Part shown: piece by piece, positions 24,790 to 33,516 of the stretch | Position numbering within the stretch: position 1 is the first letter of the stretch | How the letters are laid out: each line of letters opens with the position of its first letter | DNA from: a virus | DNA length: 45,328 bases | Strand: one strand, 5' to 3' | Virus record (IMG/VR): IMGVR_UViG_3300031708_000010 | Span: 1-45,328 of that record | Made by a program: the position numbers and the translations under genes | Notes under the pieces: model-generated | What the model was told of the DNA's origin: nothing | Databases searched by the model: none | Seen by the model: only the letters and a program-made list of their open reading frames with translations

Positions 24790-25233
24790 ATGAAGCTAGC
24801 TACCTTCGGCCATCCGTTTCCGTTCGACCATGAGCAGCTGTTCATACAGGGCAAGATGTCGCCCACCGGCTCGCGGTTCTTCCGGTCTCTTTATGACCGC
24901 ACCGGCGGCGGCAGCGGCATCATCCCAAGCGTCAAGGCAGGCCTCATCGCGGCCGGCAACTCCCAGGTAACCGCGCTGCCGCTGAGCGACGATTGGAACC
25001 ACATCGGCACCACGGCCGCCGGCACCGGTGTGCAGATTCCAGCCCTAGAGATAGGGCAGGAAGTCTATGTGGCGAACGACGGCGCCAACGCACTCAGCAT
25101 CTATCCGCCGGGCGGATGGGTGATTGACGCCTACCCTATCAATGGGGCATATGCCCTGCCGACGACGAAGATGCAGAAATTTCGCGTGATCGGGCGACAA
25201 ATGCTGCGATCTCTGCAGCTCGGTCCGCCATAG
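24790..25233 (+). CDS. Unknown tail-region protein
   Basis: A 147-residue protein with a helical opening (ATFGHPFPFDHEQLFIQGK) and a beta-rich end that reads like a small sandwich (IPALEIGQEVYVANDGANAL, SIYPPGGWVIDAYPINGAY). There is no signal peptide. It precedes the gp14-like gene by nine bases. The beta module is similar in style to phage stabilisation or adaptor proteins, but I cannot assign a family. Confidence 0.55.
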   Translation: MKLATFGHPFPFDHEQLFIQGKMSPTGSRFFRSLYDRTGGGSGIIPSVKAGLIAAGNSQVTALPLSDDWNHIGTTAAGTGVQIPALEIGQEVYVANDGANALSIYPPGGWVIDAYPINGAYALPTTKMQKFRVIGRQMLRSLQLGPP

Positions 25234-25242
25234 AGGTCCGCC

Positions 25243-25740
25243 ATGGGACTCCTCGAATCCGAGATCACCGGCATAGAGCGGACCTTCGATATCGCCGCGG
25301 TCAATGTGGTGAGCAATCACCCGTCGATTTTTCCGGCGATCTGCGGGGGGCGCAAAGGCCCGGTCGATTGGTCGGACCACGTCAGCGATAGGCGCAACGT
25401 GTTCCTCGCCGGCGAATTCGGGCTGGCAATCTTCGACCCCGTTCAGGACGGCGCGTACGAAATGCACATTCGCGTTCTCCCTCCAGGCCGCGGCAAATGG
25501 TCGATCGGATTTGCCATAGCGTCGGTCGCGTGGATGTTCCAACGTCCATGGGTCACGATGCTGGTCTGCCGTGTACCGCGAGGCAATTACGCCTGCCGCG
25601 CCCTGTTGCGCCGCTGCGGGTGCGCGCAGTTCGAAACGACGATCGCCGAGGGCTGGCTCGATGAAATCGGGCGACCCATCGAGGCCGACGTCTACTCGCT
25701 CACCCGAGAGCGCTGGATAAGGATTAATTGCGATGCCTGA
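25243..25740 (+). CDS. P22 gp14-like, acetyltransferase-fold protein
   Basis: A 165-residue protein with AGAGG before ATG 25243. The order of strands and helices (FLAGEFGLAIFDPVQDGAYEMH, then the turn LPPGRGKW followed by a helix IGFAIASVAWMF and VTMLVCRVPRGNY with ACRALLRRCGC) matches a GNAT acetyltransferase fold, as in the P22 gp14 type that precedes the ejection genes. The acetyl-CoA loop (PGRGKW) is partly kept. In P22 this gene sits just before gp7, as here. Enzymatic activity is not shown. The end overlaps the next start. Confidence 0.65.
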   Translation: MGLLESEITGIERTFDIAAVNVVSNHPSIFPAICGGRKGPVDWSDHVSDRRNVFLAGEFGLAIFDPVQDGAYEMHIRVLPPGRGKWSIGFAIASVAWMFQRPWVTMLVCRVPRGNYACRALLRRCGCAQFETTIAEGWLDEIGRPIEADVYSLTRERWIRINCDA

Positions 25741-26413
25741 CATGGGACTCGGAGCGGCGATGCTCGGATCGTCGGCGCTCGGCGCCGGGGGAAGCATTCT
25801 GGGCGGCTTGTTTGGTCAACAGGGTTCCAAAAATGCCATCGCGGCAGAACAGGGAATGTTCAATCAAGCCGCCAGCTACGCGGCGCCGTTCATCGGCGCG
25901 GGCAAGTCAGCGATCAACCCGCTGATGAAACTCATCACCCCGGGCGCCGATCAGACGAGCACCCTGGAGCAGACCCCCGGCTACCAGTTCGCGCTCTCGC
26001 AGGGCGAAAAGGGCGTCACCAACCAGGCGACCATGGGCGGCCTCGGCGGCAATGTGCTGCGCGCCGGCGCCGGGTTTGCGAGCGGGCTCGCGAGCAATAC
26101 TTGGCAAAGCGTCGTCCAGGCGCTGCAGAATACCGCAAACATGGGCGCCGGGGCCGCCAGCTCGCTCGCCGGCAATGCCACGCAGATGGGCGGCACGATC
26201 GGCCAGACGGCTATGGGCGGGACCAACCTGGGCGTCGGCGGCCTTCTCGGCGCGGCCGGATCGCTCAGCGGTGGCCTGCAGAACGCGGGAATGCTCAACT
26301 TCTTGTCGCAATATCTCAAGCAGCCGCAGCCGAACAATCCGAGCGGCGGGAGCGCTCAATACGCCGGCCAAGGGCAGTACGATGATGCCGGCAACCAGAT
26401 TTCCAACTACTGA
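25733..26413 (+). CDS. DNA ejection protein, P22 gp7-like position
   Basis: A 226-residue protein with AAGGA before ATG 25733, overlapping the previous gene by 8 nt. It is glycine/alanine-rich and amphipathic (GLGAAMLGSSALGAGGSILG, then NQAASYAAPFIGAGKSAINP). This is the typical opening of phage proteins injected with DNA that line or form the periplasmic channel. No cysteine. The C-terminal 30 residues are polar and Gln/Asn-rich. In P22, gp7 is the first of the three ejected proteins. Confidence 0.7.
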   Translation: MPDMGLGAAMLGSSALGAGGSILGGLFGQQGSKNAIAAEQGMFNQAASYAAPFIGAGKSAINPLMKLITPGADQTSTLEQTPGYQFALSQGEKGVTNQATMGGLGGNVLRAGAGFASGLASNTWQSVVQALQNTANMGAGAASSLAGNATQMGGTIGQTAMGGTNLGVGGLLGAAGSLSGGLQNAGMLNFLSQYLKQPQPNNPSGGSAQYAGQGQYDDAGNQISNY

Positions 26414-26433
26414 CTCAGCCAGGAAGGTGCACC

Positions 26434-26772
26434 ATGAAGCGACGCAATTTCACACTCGGAGCGACGGCAGCCGGTTTCACGGCCATGCTCGGATTTTTCC
26501 CGCGGCTGTTCGCCAATCCGTGGAGAAAGCCGGAAATCAGCTTTTGGGGCTTTTTTTCAGAGGCTGGCCGACAATGGCTGTACGAACAACCCGACGACAC
26601 GAGAATGGAGATTTATCGCATCTTTGCGAAGGCAACCTACGAAGAGGTCCGCCGCGAGAACAGCAATCTTCGCATCCAGGCGTCTGACGGCACGATCCAT
26701 TCGATGCCGGAAATGCGTCCGTTCGAGGAGGTGTGGCCAGAAGAGTCTGCCTCGACGGGTGTCACCGTTTAA
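26434..26772 (+). CDS. Tat-exported small protein
   Basis: A 112-residue protein with AGGAAGG before ATG 26434. It begins with a textbook twin-arginine signal (MKRRNFTLGATAAGFTAMLG) and a site near FANP. The mature part is short, Trp- and Glu-rich, with WLYEQPDDTRMEIYRIF. It lies between gp7- and gp20-like genes, so it is an addition to the usual ejection module. Tat export implies that it folds with a cofactor or partner before crossing the membrane. Function unknown. Confidence 0.6.
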   Translation: MKRRNFTLGATAAGFTAMLGFFPRLFANPWRKPEISFWGFFSEAGRQWLYEQPDDTRMEIYRIFAKATYEEVRRENSNLRIQASDGTIHSMPEMRPFEEVWPEESASTGVTV

Positions 26773-26779
26773 CGGGCTT

Positions 26780-26799
26780 TCACCGGTGATCACCGGTGA
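26780..26799. promoter_or_regulatory. Perfect 20-bp palindrome between two late genes
   Basis: The arm TCACCGGTGA, centred on the TGATCA at 26787-26792, is repeated as its own reverse complement, giving a perfect palindrome with no spacer. The same bases also read as CACCGGTGAT repeated twice in tandem (26781-26790, 26791-26800). It stands 8 nt after one stop codon and 25 nt before the next ATG. It could be a dimer-binding operator or a cruciform/stem. No adjoining promoter is clear. Confidence 0.7.
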
Positions 26800-26824
26800 T
26801 TCCGAGGGCTAAGGATAACATATC

Positions 26825-28300
26825 ATGGCCGAACCCAATTTCAACATCGGCCCCAAGCCACTCGACATCGGCTCGCTCATCGATATGGCGCGCGGCGCGC
26901 AGCGCTTGCAGGGCGAGAGCGCGCTCGGCGATATCTATTCGGGCGCACAGGGACCCGACGGCTCATTCGATCCTGGCAAGATTGCAACGCCGGACAATCT
27001 GCGGCGAGCCGGCGTGATGGCGCCACAGCTGGCGCAGAGCGGCCAGGCGCTGGCGCAAGGTCAGAACGTCATCGACGGCCAGAAAATGGAGAACGCGCGC
27101 AGCTTCATGAAGCTGGCAGACAGCAAGCTGTATCCGCTGCTGAGCGAGCCGGATGAGACTCTGCATGGAAAAATCATGGACTCCATCCATGACCTCATCG
27201 GACATGAGAACTCGGTCCTAAAGGGAGGCATGTTCACTCCTGAGATGGGCCTGGGATTGCTCCAGAAGTTTTATGGGCCGGACGGCAAGCCGCTCCCGCA
27301 GCGGCAGCAGCGCGCAGTACTCGGGCAGATGCACTCCGGCGTGATCGACGCACTCAAGAACAGCGAGATCGTGGCGAATGGGGTTTACCCAGCGACCAAC
27401 CCCGATGGATCGCCAAATGAAAACGCGGGTCGCACCTGGAGCGTGACCGGTTCCGGAGCCATTGTGCAAAACGCTGTGGACACGTCACATAGCGATTACC
27501 CGAGCGGCTTCTACAAAGATCAGAGGGCGCCGGGCCGTTCCCCTCCACCTGGCCGTTCCCCTCCCGCGGCCGCGGGACCGCAAGCTGGACGTATACCTGC
27601 CGGCGCGAGGCCCATGGAGGCTCCGCTCGGCACCCAGGAATCCACGGGGGCGATGATGGCCGGAAACGCCCGCGAAGCCAATTACACCCAGGAAATCACG
27701 CCCTGGAACGAGGCCCTGAAGGACGTTCAGAAGCTCAAGTCCAAGGGCTTCGAATTCGGCCCAGGCGCCAAAGGACGACAGGAATTCCAGTCCTTCATTC
27801 AATCGCTTACGCCTGAGACCGCAGCTAAGTATGGGGTCGACAAAGAAAAGCTGCGCCTCTTTGCCGATGCCGCGAAATATCTGACTCAGGCGACCAATGA
27901 GCGCGCCGCACGTGGTCTTCATGGCAGCGATATGCAGCTCGGCTCGATAATCAGCGGCACCCCGAATGTCGACCTCAACGAAATGTCGATCGAGGACACG
28001 GTAAAGATGGCGATCGGTCTTCGGCGATACCAAAATGCGCAGCATCAGATGGCAAGGAAGGCCGGCCCGACGGGATATGCGAACGCGGCGTCGGATTTCT
28101 CGACGCAGCACGATCCGGCGCCCTTCATGATCGACCTCATGCCGGACGACGAGCGCGAAAGGCTGATCAGGCAAGTCTCGAAGGGAGATCGCGGCGGCCA
28201 GCTCAGCGAAGAGCATAAGCGCTTCAACAGATCGCTGCGGGCGGCATACGACAGCAAGGTAATGTATCGCGATCAGGCACCGAGGGCGGCAGGCCAATGA
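26825..28300 (+). CDS. Internal/ejection protein, P22 gp20-like position
   Basis: A 491-residue protein from ATG 26825 (AAGGATAA ahead). It is mainly helical: an N-terminal GPKPLDIGSLIDMARGAQRL, helices with QALAQGQNVIDGQKMENARS, and a central Pro/Arg linker built on a DNA repeat giving PGRSPPPGRSPP near residue 240. The second half has further long helices. The size and position match P22 gp20, the second ejected protein. No enzymatic motif seen. It ends in an ATGA overlap with the next gene. Confidence 0.65.
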   Translation: MAEPNFNIGPKPLDIGSLIDMARGAQRLQGESALGDIYSGAQGPDGSFDPGKIATPDNLRRAGVMAPQLAQSGQALAQGQNVIDGQKMENARSFMKLADSKLYPLLSEPDETLHGKIMDSIHDLIGHENSVLKGGMFTPEMGLGLLQKFYGPDGKPLPQRQQRAVLGQMHSGVIDALKNSEIVANGVYPATNPDGSPNENAGRTWSVTGSGAIVQNAVDTSHSDYPSGFYKDQRAPGRSPPPGRSPPAAAGPQAGRIPAGARPMEAPLGTQESTGAMMAGNAREANYTQEITPWNEALKDVQKLKSKGFEFGPGAKGRQEFQSFIQSLTPETAAKYGVDKEKLRLFADAAKYLTQATNERAARGLHGSDMQLGSIISGTPNVDLNEMSIEDTVKMAIGLRRYQNAQHQMARKAGPTGYANAASDFSTQHDPAPFMIDLMPDDERERLIRQVSKGDRGGQLSEEHKRFNRSLRAAYDSKVMYRDQAPRAAGQ

Positions 28301-30582
28301 CCCCCGCCGACCGCGAGATGCTGATTCGGACCGTGATTGGCGAATCCGAGGACGAGCCGGCCGACACGCAGGCCGCGGTCGCGCATAGCATCATCAACCA
28401 GGTCGGATCGGGCGATCTTTCCAGCACTGTCATGGCGCGCGGCAAAAAGCCATGGATGGGGCGAGCGAAGGAACTCAACGCAATCGACACCGAGTCGGAC
28501 CGTTACAAGCGCGTGGCCGGGGTCGTAGATAGCGTCCTCGGCGGCCAAACGCCGGACCCGACCGGTGGGGCCACCCGTTACGTCGACGAGCGGGACCGGA
28601 ACCGGGAAAAAAACCGGCCCGCGGGGGAAGGCCGGCGCATCGGCGATCACACGTTCTACGGCGGCGGGAAGGATGAGGCTCGCCTACCGGCCGGCCCCAT
28701 GTCCTACGCGGACGAAGAGCCAGATTTAGCATCGGAGTGGCTGCCGAAGTCGAAGGGCAACGCCAAGGCGCGCGCCGCCGCAGCGGCCCCCGCCGAGGAT
28801 GACCTGCTTAGCGAGTGGTTGCCGAAGCGTAAGGCCCCGGCGATCGTCCCCGGTCAGCCCGCCCAAGCCGCGGCAGCCCCTGCGGCCTCACCCGCGGCGC
28901 CGACGCCCGGACTGCCGCAGGCAGTGATCGATCTTGTGAAGGCTTCCCAGGGTCATGGCGAGCGCGGGGATAGCTGGGGCGACACGGCAGGCCAGCTAGC
29001 CGCCGGCGGCGTGCACGGCCTCGGCACCATGGGCGACACGCTGGCGCAAGGCATCACCGCCGCCGGCGACAAGGGCGCCGGGTTGCTTTCGAGGCTCGGT
29101 GTCATTTCGCCGGAATCAGCGCAGAAGGTATCCGGGTGGCGCGGGAGAGTGAACAAAGACATCGATACCGACCGGGCGGCATGGGAAGCGGCGAAGGGAG
29201 ATCGCCTCGCGCCGGATATAGGAGAGGTCGTCGGCCAGGTCGCCGGGACGGCACCCTTATTGGCGGCCGGCGGAGGTCTGCTGGGGGCCGCTACGCGCGG
29301 GGCGCCTCTGGCGGAAAGCCTAGCTGGCAGGCCCCTGGTGGCGGCCACCCTGCGCGGGGCAGGACAGGGCGCCGGGGCGACGGCCTTGACCTCTGCATCA
29401 TCGGATCAGCCGCTCGCCCAGCAGCTGGGCGAGGGCGCCATAGCCGGGGGCGCATTCGGGGTCGGGGGGAAGTTGCTTGGGAAGGTTTTTGGTGGGGGCG
29501 GAATCTCCCGGGAGACTGCCGACTTGGCCGACAAGGCCGTCAACAAATACGGCATCCCGTTGCGCCCCGATCAGGTGTCGGAAAATCGCACGGTGCGCCT
29601 TGCCGGCGGCCTCATGCAGCGCGCGCCTTTTACCGGAGTTGGAGGCCATGCAGCAGAGCAGCAGGGCGCATGGCAACGCGCCATCTCCCGCGAGATGGGA
29701 GAGGATTCCGATAAATTGACGCGGGGTCTCATCAAGCAGGCCAAAAAACGTATCGGGCCAGACTTCGACGACGTCGCCAAACGAACCGGCGCAATGCCCC
29801 TCGATCGGCAATTTCTGACTGATGTAGGTGCCGCCGTGCGAGATGCCCGCATTTCGCTTGGAGACGACGCCGCGCCGATCGAGGATCAGGTTCAGCGCAT
29901 CGCGGGCCGCATCAGGGGCGGCGCGTTGGATAACGATGCCTATCAATCCCTGACACGCAAGGGCACGCCATTCGATCGGGCGCTCCAGTCGAAAGACCCA
30001 AACACGCGATTTTACGCCGGCAAACTGGAGAGCGCGCTCGACGACCTGATGGCGAGATCGGCCCCTTCCGACGTGGTCGATAAATTCAAGAAGGCGCGAT
30101 ATCAGTGGGCAATCATGAAGGCGGTAGAACCGCTTGCAAAAAAGGGAACGGTCGGGAATATCAGCCCAAAGTTGTTGCTGAAACAGGCAACCGGAGGAAA
30201 CCTCGAAGAGCTGGGCGAGATCGGGAAGCAGTTTATTGCCGAGCCATCCACCTCGAACACAGCTGAGAATGCCGCCTTGTTGTGGTCTGCGGCAAAGATC
30301 GGGGGCGGCCTCGCAGGCGTCGGCGGGGCGCTCGGCGCCGCCGCGCACTTCGATCCGGATAATTTCCAATCGGACGCATTGAAGCTCGGCGCTGGACTAC
30401 TCGCCGCGAGAACGGGCGGCGCGGCCCTTACCGGAAAGTTTCCCCTCACCGGAAGGATCGTGCCCCGGATGATCCGAAAGGCGCAGCAGCCCCCCGCCGC
30501 CCGGCTCCGGCCGGGGTTCGGCGCCGCCGGTGCGATCGAAAACAGGCGGACGGGATGGCTTGCGCGGGCCACTACTCCATGA
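28297..30582 (+). CDS. Ejection protein with SleB-like cell-wall hydrolase domain, gp16-like
   Basis: A 761-residue protein. Residues 5-130 resemble the SleB/Hydrolase_2 fold: LIRTVIGESEDEPADTQAAV, with Glu16 in the expected catalytic place, AVAHSIINQV, and a late GDHTFYGG. These hydrolases cut peptidoglycan glycan strands. Residues 140-210 repeat an acidic motif, LASEWLPKSK and LLSEWLPKRK, as if docking sites. Residues 215-400 are Gly/Ala-rich amphipathic helices (AAGGVHGLGTMGDTLAQGI), typical of membrane-inserting ejection proteins, and the rest is helical with a hydrophobic end. The combination suggests local wall opening during DNA entry. P22 gp16 itself lacks such an N-terminal domain. 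Confidence 0.72.
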   Translation: MTPADREMLIRTVIGESEDEPADTQAAVAHSIINQVGSGDLSSTVMARGKKPWMGRAKELNAIDTESDRYKRVAGVVDSVLGGQTPDPTGGATRYVDERDRNREKNRPAGEGRRIGDHTFYGGGKDEARLPAGPMSYADEEPDLASEWLPKSKGNAKARAAAAAPAEDDLLSEWLPKRKAPAIVPGQPAQAAAAPAASPAAPTPGLPQAVIDLVKASQGHGERGDSWGDTAGQLAAGGVHGLGTMGDTLAQGITAAGDKGAGLLSRLGVISPESAQKVSGWRGRVNKDIDTDRAAWEAAKGDRLAPDIGEVVGQVAGTAPLLAAGGGLLGAATRGAPLAESLAGRPLVAATLRGAGQGAGATALTSASSDQPLAQQLGEGAIAGGAFGVGGKLLGKVFGGGGISRETADLADKAVNKYGIPLRPDQVSENRTVRLAGGLMQRAPFTGVGGHAAEQQGAWQRAISREMGEDSDKLTRGLIKQAKKRIGPDFDDVAKRTGAMPLDRQFLTDVGAAVRDARISLGDDAAPIEDQVQRIAGRIRGGALDNDAYQSLTRKGTPFDRALQSKDPNTRFYAGKLESALDDLMARSAPSDVVDKFKKARYQWAIMKAVEPLAKKGTVGNISPKLLLKQATGGNLEELGEIGKQFIAEPSTSNTAENAALLWSAAKIGGGLAGVGGALGAAAHFDPDNFQSDALKLGAGLLAARTGGAALTGKFPLTGRIVPRMIRKAQQPPAARLRPGFGAAGAIENRRTGWLARATTP

Positions 30583-30733
30583 GGGCGTGGACGAAGAAGG
30601 CCCCGAAAGTCCATATCCACGCCTCACCAAGTTGATCAAGTGTGCCGGTGCCATGCATGTAACTCGTCAGATGGGCGATTCCGTCCACCTGGACGAAACA
30701 GATGATGGCGATGATCAGCAGAAAATTGCGCAT
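30572..30733 (-). CDS. Tiny membrane protein on the minus strand
   Basis: A 53-residue protein from ATG 30733 (GGGGGG seven bases ahead), beginning MRNFLLIIAIICFVQVDGIA, one clear membrane segment. A second weak hydrophobic stretch (AWIWTFGAFFVHAL) lies near the C-terminus. It overlaps the 3' end of the ejection gene on the other strand by 11 nt. It could be a signal-anchored toxin, exclusion protein or holin-like factor. The upstream minus gene ends as this one begins. Confidence 0.5.
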   Translation of the reverse strand: MRNFLLIIAIICFVQVDGIAHLTSYMHGTGTLDQLGEAWIWTFGAFFVHALME

Positions 30734-30734
30734 T

Positions 30735-31001
30735 TCATTCCCCCCAGCCGATCTTAAAAAGATGTTCCAGATGCTCATTCACCAACCGCTCCGCCTTCGG
30801 GCTCAAGTCCTCGGACGGCATCTCACGTAGCAGCACCGGGTCATTGCACTCGTACCATTTCACCTCATCCGTCAGGACATCGTACAGGCGGACAGCGGCT
30901 ACGGTCGCTGGTTTGGCATCAGAGCGAACCTCCTCGCAGGTCAGTTTTATGCAGTGACAAACCAAACCGTGGATTCGGTCAGTCAGCTTTGTGAAAAACA
31001 T
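30735..31001 (-). CDS. Small unknown protein on the minus strand
   Basis: An 88-residue protein from ATG 31001, chosen over the longer ATG at 31070 because GGAGG stands four bases before it. It starts MFFTKLTDRIHGLVCHCIK and ends with acidic helices (LSPKAERLVNEHLEHLFKIG). Cysteines C15 and C17 plus two later Cys may bind metal. The end lies next to the ATG of the tiny membrane protein, so the pair forms an operon. Function unknown. Confidence 0.5.
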   Translation of the reverse strand: MFFTKLTDRIHGLVCHCIKLTCEEVRSDAKPATVAAVRLYDVLTDEVKWYECNDPVLLREMPSEDLSPKAERLVNEHLEHLFKIGWGE

Positions 31002-31013
31002 GGAGCCTCCATG
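30999..31013. promoter_or_regulatory. 15-nt palindrome holding two start codons and two ribosome sites
   Basis: CATGGAGCCTCCATG is its own reverse complement around one central base. On each strand it supplies a GGAG-type site and the ATG it serves: minus-strand start 31001, plus-strand start 31011. The two reading frames diverge from the same bases with only nine nucleotides between the start codons. Confidence 0.85.
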
Positions 31014-32723
31014 AAGCGCATCGGCGTTCTTGTATTCTTTATTCTTAGCGCATTGGCAGCGCCGTTGCAAGCCGCGACGACGCAGTTGCCCAACGGCATG
31101 TCATGTTTTTCTGCGACGACCGGCATCAACGGCATGGTCGGCGTGCTCGGCGCGATCACGGGCGGCTCTGGGTACGTCACCGGAACTTACCCAAATGTCC
31201 CCCTGATCTACGTGACCAGCGGAACGGGTACGCTGGCGACCGCAACCATTACCGTGTCTGGCGGCGTCATCACCGGGGTGATCGTCGTTAATCCGGGGAA
31301 AAATTACGTCGTCGGCGATGTGCTGACCGCTGCGAGTGCAAACCTGGGGGGAGCCGGTTCCGGCTTCTCGATCCCCGTCAACTCGATCTCGATAAATTCG
31401 AGCCTTGCCGGCGGCTCGGTCAACATGTGGGTCCCGCTGACGACGACCCCTAAGAACACTTGGCAGGACGCCGGCCAGGTGACATTGAACAGCAACCCGA
31501 TCATCCTCGACGCGAATGGCTGCGCGGTCATCTACGGCACAGGCGAATATCGCCAGCAGCTGCTCGATAGCCTCGGAAACCTGGTCTGGGATCGGGTCAC
31601 ATGGGACACCTCGGCTTACAACTCTGTTTTTTGGGCCGGCACGGCCGGCGGCTCCGCGAATGTCATAACCGTTACCGATGCCGGCTTTAACGGCACCGAT
31701 GGCAGCGTGATCAATTTCACCGCATTGACCACAAATACCGGAGCCACGACCCTCAACCCATCCGGCTTTGGCGCCATCCCGATTTTGAAGAACACGACGG
31801 GCGGCTCGGTCGCCCTGAGCGGTTCCGAGATCATCGCCGGAAACGTAATCAGCGCGCTCTACAAGGCCGCCACTAACGCCTTCTATCTGCTCAACACCGC
31901 GATCCAATCCGTCTCGGGCGCACAGGCGCCCCTCTGCGGCGCATCAGGCCTCAAGATCATAAACGGGACATCGCCGGGAGCGACTATAAATGTCACCGCG
32001 AACACGATGGTAATGGTGTCTGCGTCCGGACTGATTCAAACTCGCGGCTCGTTTACGCAGGTGTTGAATATCGCAAGCGGAAACACCCTTCCATCGGTCG
32101 CGGGCGGAATGGACGGTGAAGCGCCAGGCACGAGCGCTTGGATCGATATTTTTGCGATCGACAACGGGGCGGCACCATCGGTGCTAGGATCGCTCGCGGT
32201 CGGCAACGGGCTCGCGCCGGTCCTCCCGTCAGGCTATCCGTACAAATGCTACATGGGCGCGATGTACGTCAATAGCTCCGGTGTGCTGTTAGGCTCGATC
32301 CAGCTCGGCAACCGCGCGCAGTACGTGATTGGCGGCTCCGGGCTCGCCACGAGCAATATCGCTCTTTTAATGGCGAGCGGGAACTCTAGCGGCTACTCGA
32401 TCACCAGCCCAACCGGAACCGCCGTTCCCGTGGGTTCCTTCGTTCCCCCCACGGCCACCCAAATCACTTTGAATGCTACCGGAAACTGGAAGGGCGGCGG
32501 CAGCGGTATATTGGTCGCGCCAAATGCCTCATGGTTCGGAACGGCCAATGATGGCCCAAATGGAACGCTCGGGGCAGTATGGCCATGCTGGATGACAGCC
32601 GTTTCAGATGTTAGCATGCAGTGCACCATGCTCCTGGAAAGCACTAGCATTTATTGGTCTGGCGGCGGCACCGGTTCTGCTATAACAGCATTCGGCTGGG
32701 TCGACGCCGTCAACGCAAACTGA
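31011..32723 (+). CDS. Exported tail-fibre-like protein
   Basis: A 570-residue protein. ATG 31011 is preferred over the earlier in-frame starts because GGAG is placed just before it and a signal peptide follows (MKRIGVLVFFILSALAAPLQA-A). Residues 40-150 have a repetitive Gly/Thr strand pattern (GAITGGSGYVTGTYPNVPLI, VVNPGKNYVVGDVLTAAS) found in phage fibre stems. Residues 150-330 carry a fibre-like domain with GCAVIYGTGEYRQQLLDSLG, then AGTAGGSANVITVTD. The C-terminal half is beta-rich with YKCYMGAMYVNSSGVLLGSI. It probably binds a receptor; no enzyme motif. Confidence 0.68.
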   Translation: MKRIGVLVFFILSALAAPLQAATTQLPNGMSCFSATTGINGMVGVLGAITGGSGYVTGTYPNVPLIYVTSGTGTLATATITVSGGVITGVIVVNPGKNYVVGDVLTAASANLGGAGSGFSIPVNSISINSSLAGGSVNMWVPLTTTPKNTWQDAGQVTLNSNPIILDANGCAVIYGTGEYRQQLLDSLGNLVWDRVTWDTSAYNSVFWAGTAGGSANVITVTDAGFNGTDGSVINFTALTTNTGATTLNPSGFGAIPILKNTTGGSVALSGSEIIAGNVISALYKAATNAFYLLNTAIQSVSGAQAPLCGASGLKIINGTSPGATINVTANTMVMVSASGLIQTRGSFTQVLNIASGNTLPSVAGGMDGEAPGTSAWIDIFAIDNGAAPSVLGSLAVGNGLAPVLPSGYPYKCYMGAMYVNSSGVLLGSIQLGNRAQYVIGGSGLATSNIALLMASGNSSGYSITSPTGTAVPVGSFVPPTATQITLNATGNWKGGGSGILVAPNASWFGTANDGPNGTLGAVWPCWMTAVSDVSMQCTMLLESTSIYWSGGGTGSAITAFGWVDAVNAN

Positions 32724-32733
32724 GGGGATTCTC

Positions 32734-33090
32734 ATGAGGGCACTTCTGATATTCGCCGCGCTCGCCGCATCGATCGGAGGCGCGTGCGCCCAAGAGCAAC
32801 AGACCAAAGGTTTTTTCACGATCGAGCATTTGCCTGGAGGGGTCGCCCCACCGGAAGTCAGAAATGCATGGATCGGACTCACGTTGCCATTTACCGAGAT
32901 CAGTCTATGCCAAAACGAGGTCGATGGCACTCCATTCTATCCTCCGATGATGAGCTATATCGTTCCGCGACAAGAGGCCCTCGATGCACTGGAGCGGACC
33001 TCGTCCCAGGCTGCACAATGGTGGATATCTAACGAATATCCAGGCGAGGCCGGCAATTTTTGTTTCTCAACCGAACCTTTGGTTGGGTAG
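32734..33090 (+). CDS. Small exported protein
   Basis: A 118-residue protein with GAGGGG before ATG 32734. The first 19 residues are a clean Sec signal (MRALLIFAALAASIGGACA-Q). The mature part has two cysteines (SLCQNEVDG and NFCFSTE), mixed polar residues and a Trp pair (QWWISNEYPG). Periplasmic or surface location is inferred. Function unknown; it precedes the lysis genes. Confidence 0.55.
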   Translation: MRALLIFAALAASIGGACAQEQQTKGFFTIEHLPGGVAPPEVRNAWIGLTLPFTEISLCQNEVDGTPFYPPMMSYIVPRQEALDALERTSSQAAQWWISNEYPGEAGNFCFSTEPLVG

Positions 33091-33153
33091 CCGTCACAAT
33101 ATCGGCGTATAAAAACCGCGGCCGGCGGGAACCTGGCCAGAGGAGAATCCGAA

Positions 33154-33516
33154 GTGATCTTACCCCCCTCGCTGATTCCTAACCCCGCCCAAATAATGAG
33201 CGCGGTACGCTGGGTTGTCACATCCGGCGGCACGCTGATGGCTGCAAATGGCGCGTCAAGCAGCAAAATAGAGACCATTTCAGGCATCATCTTGGCCATT
33301 GCGCCGTTTGCGGTGAGCATGTTTGTCCACACCGACGCGAACGCGGTCAAGGTCGCATCCGCCGTGCCGGGCATCGGCGCGCCAATCAGGATCGCGCCCG
33401 ACGCGCCCGCCGCCCTCCAGGCGCTCGCCAATGATGACAACGTGCCGAACGTCCAGCCGCTGGTGGAGCCGCCATCGCACCCTTCGCCCTACGCCACCAC
33501 CCGCACAAGGAACTGA
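33154..33516 (+). CDS. Holin candidate
   Basis: A 120-residue protein starting at GTG 33154 (GGAG eight bases ahead). The pattern VRWVVTSGGTLMAANG, KIETISGIILAIAPFAVSMFV is that of the short holin family typified by Pam3 gp28: one amphipathic and one strongly hydrophobic helix. A proline-rich cytoplasmic tail follows (PLVEPPSHPSP). The endolysin gene lies 470 nt downstream, which fits. A holin forms membrane holes to release the endolysin. No independent test is visible in the sequence. Confidence 0.65.
   Translation: MILPPSLIPNPAQIMSAVRWVVTSGGTLMAANGASSSKIETISGIILAIAPFAVSMFVHTDANAVKVASAVPGIGAPIRIAPDAPAALQALANDDNVPNVQPLVEPPSHPSPYATTRTRN

Noticed and set aside
29398-30369. Long antisense open frame opposite the ejection protein
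   Set aside because: No start signal or domain pattern; the plus-strand protein is well supported.
33083-33113. TTGGGT and TATAAA boxes upstream of the holin gene
   Set aside because: The spacing is 19 nt and the -35 match is poor, so a promoter cannot be claimed.
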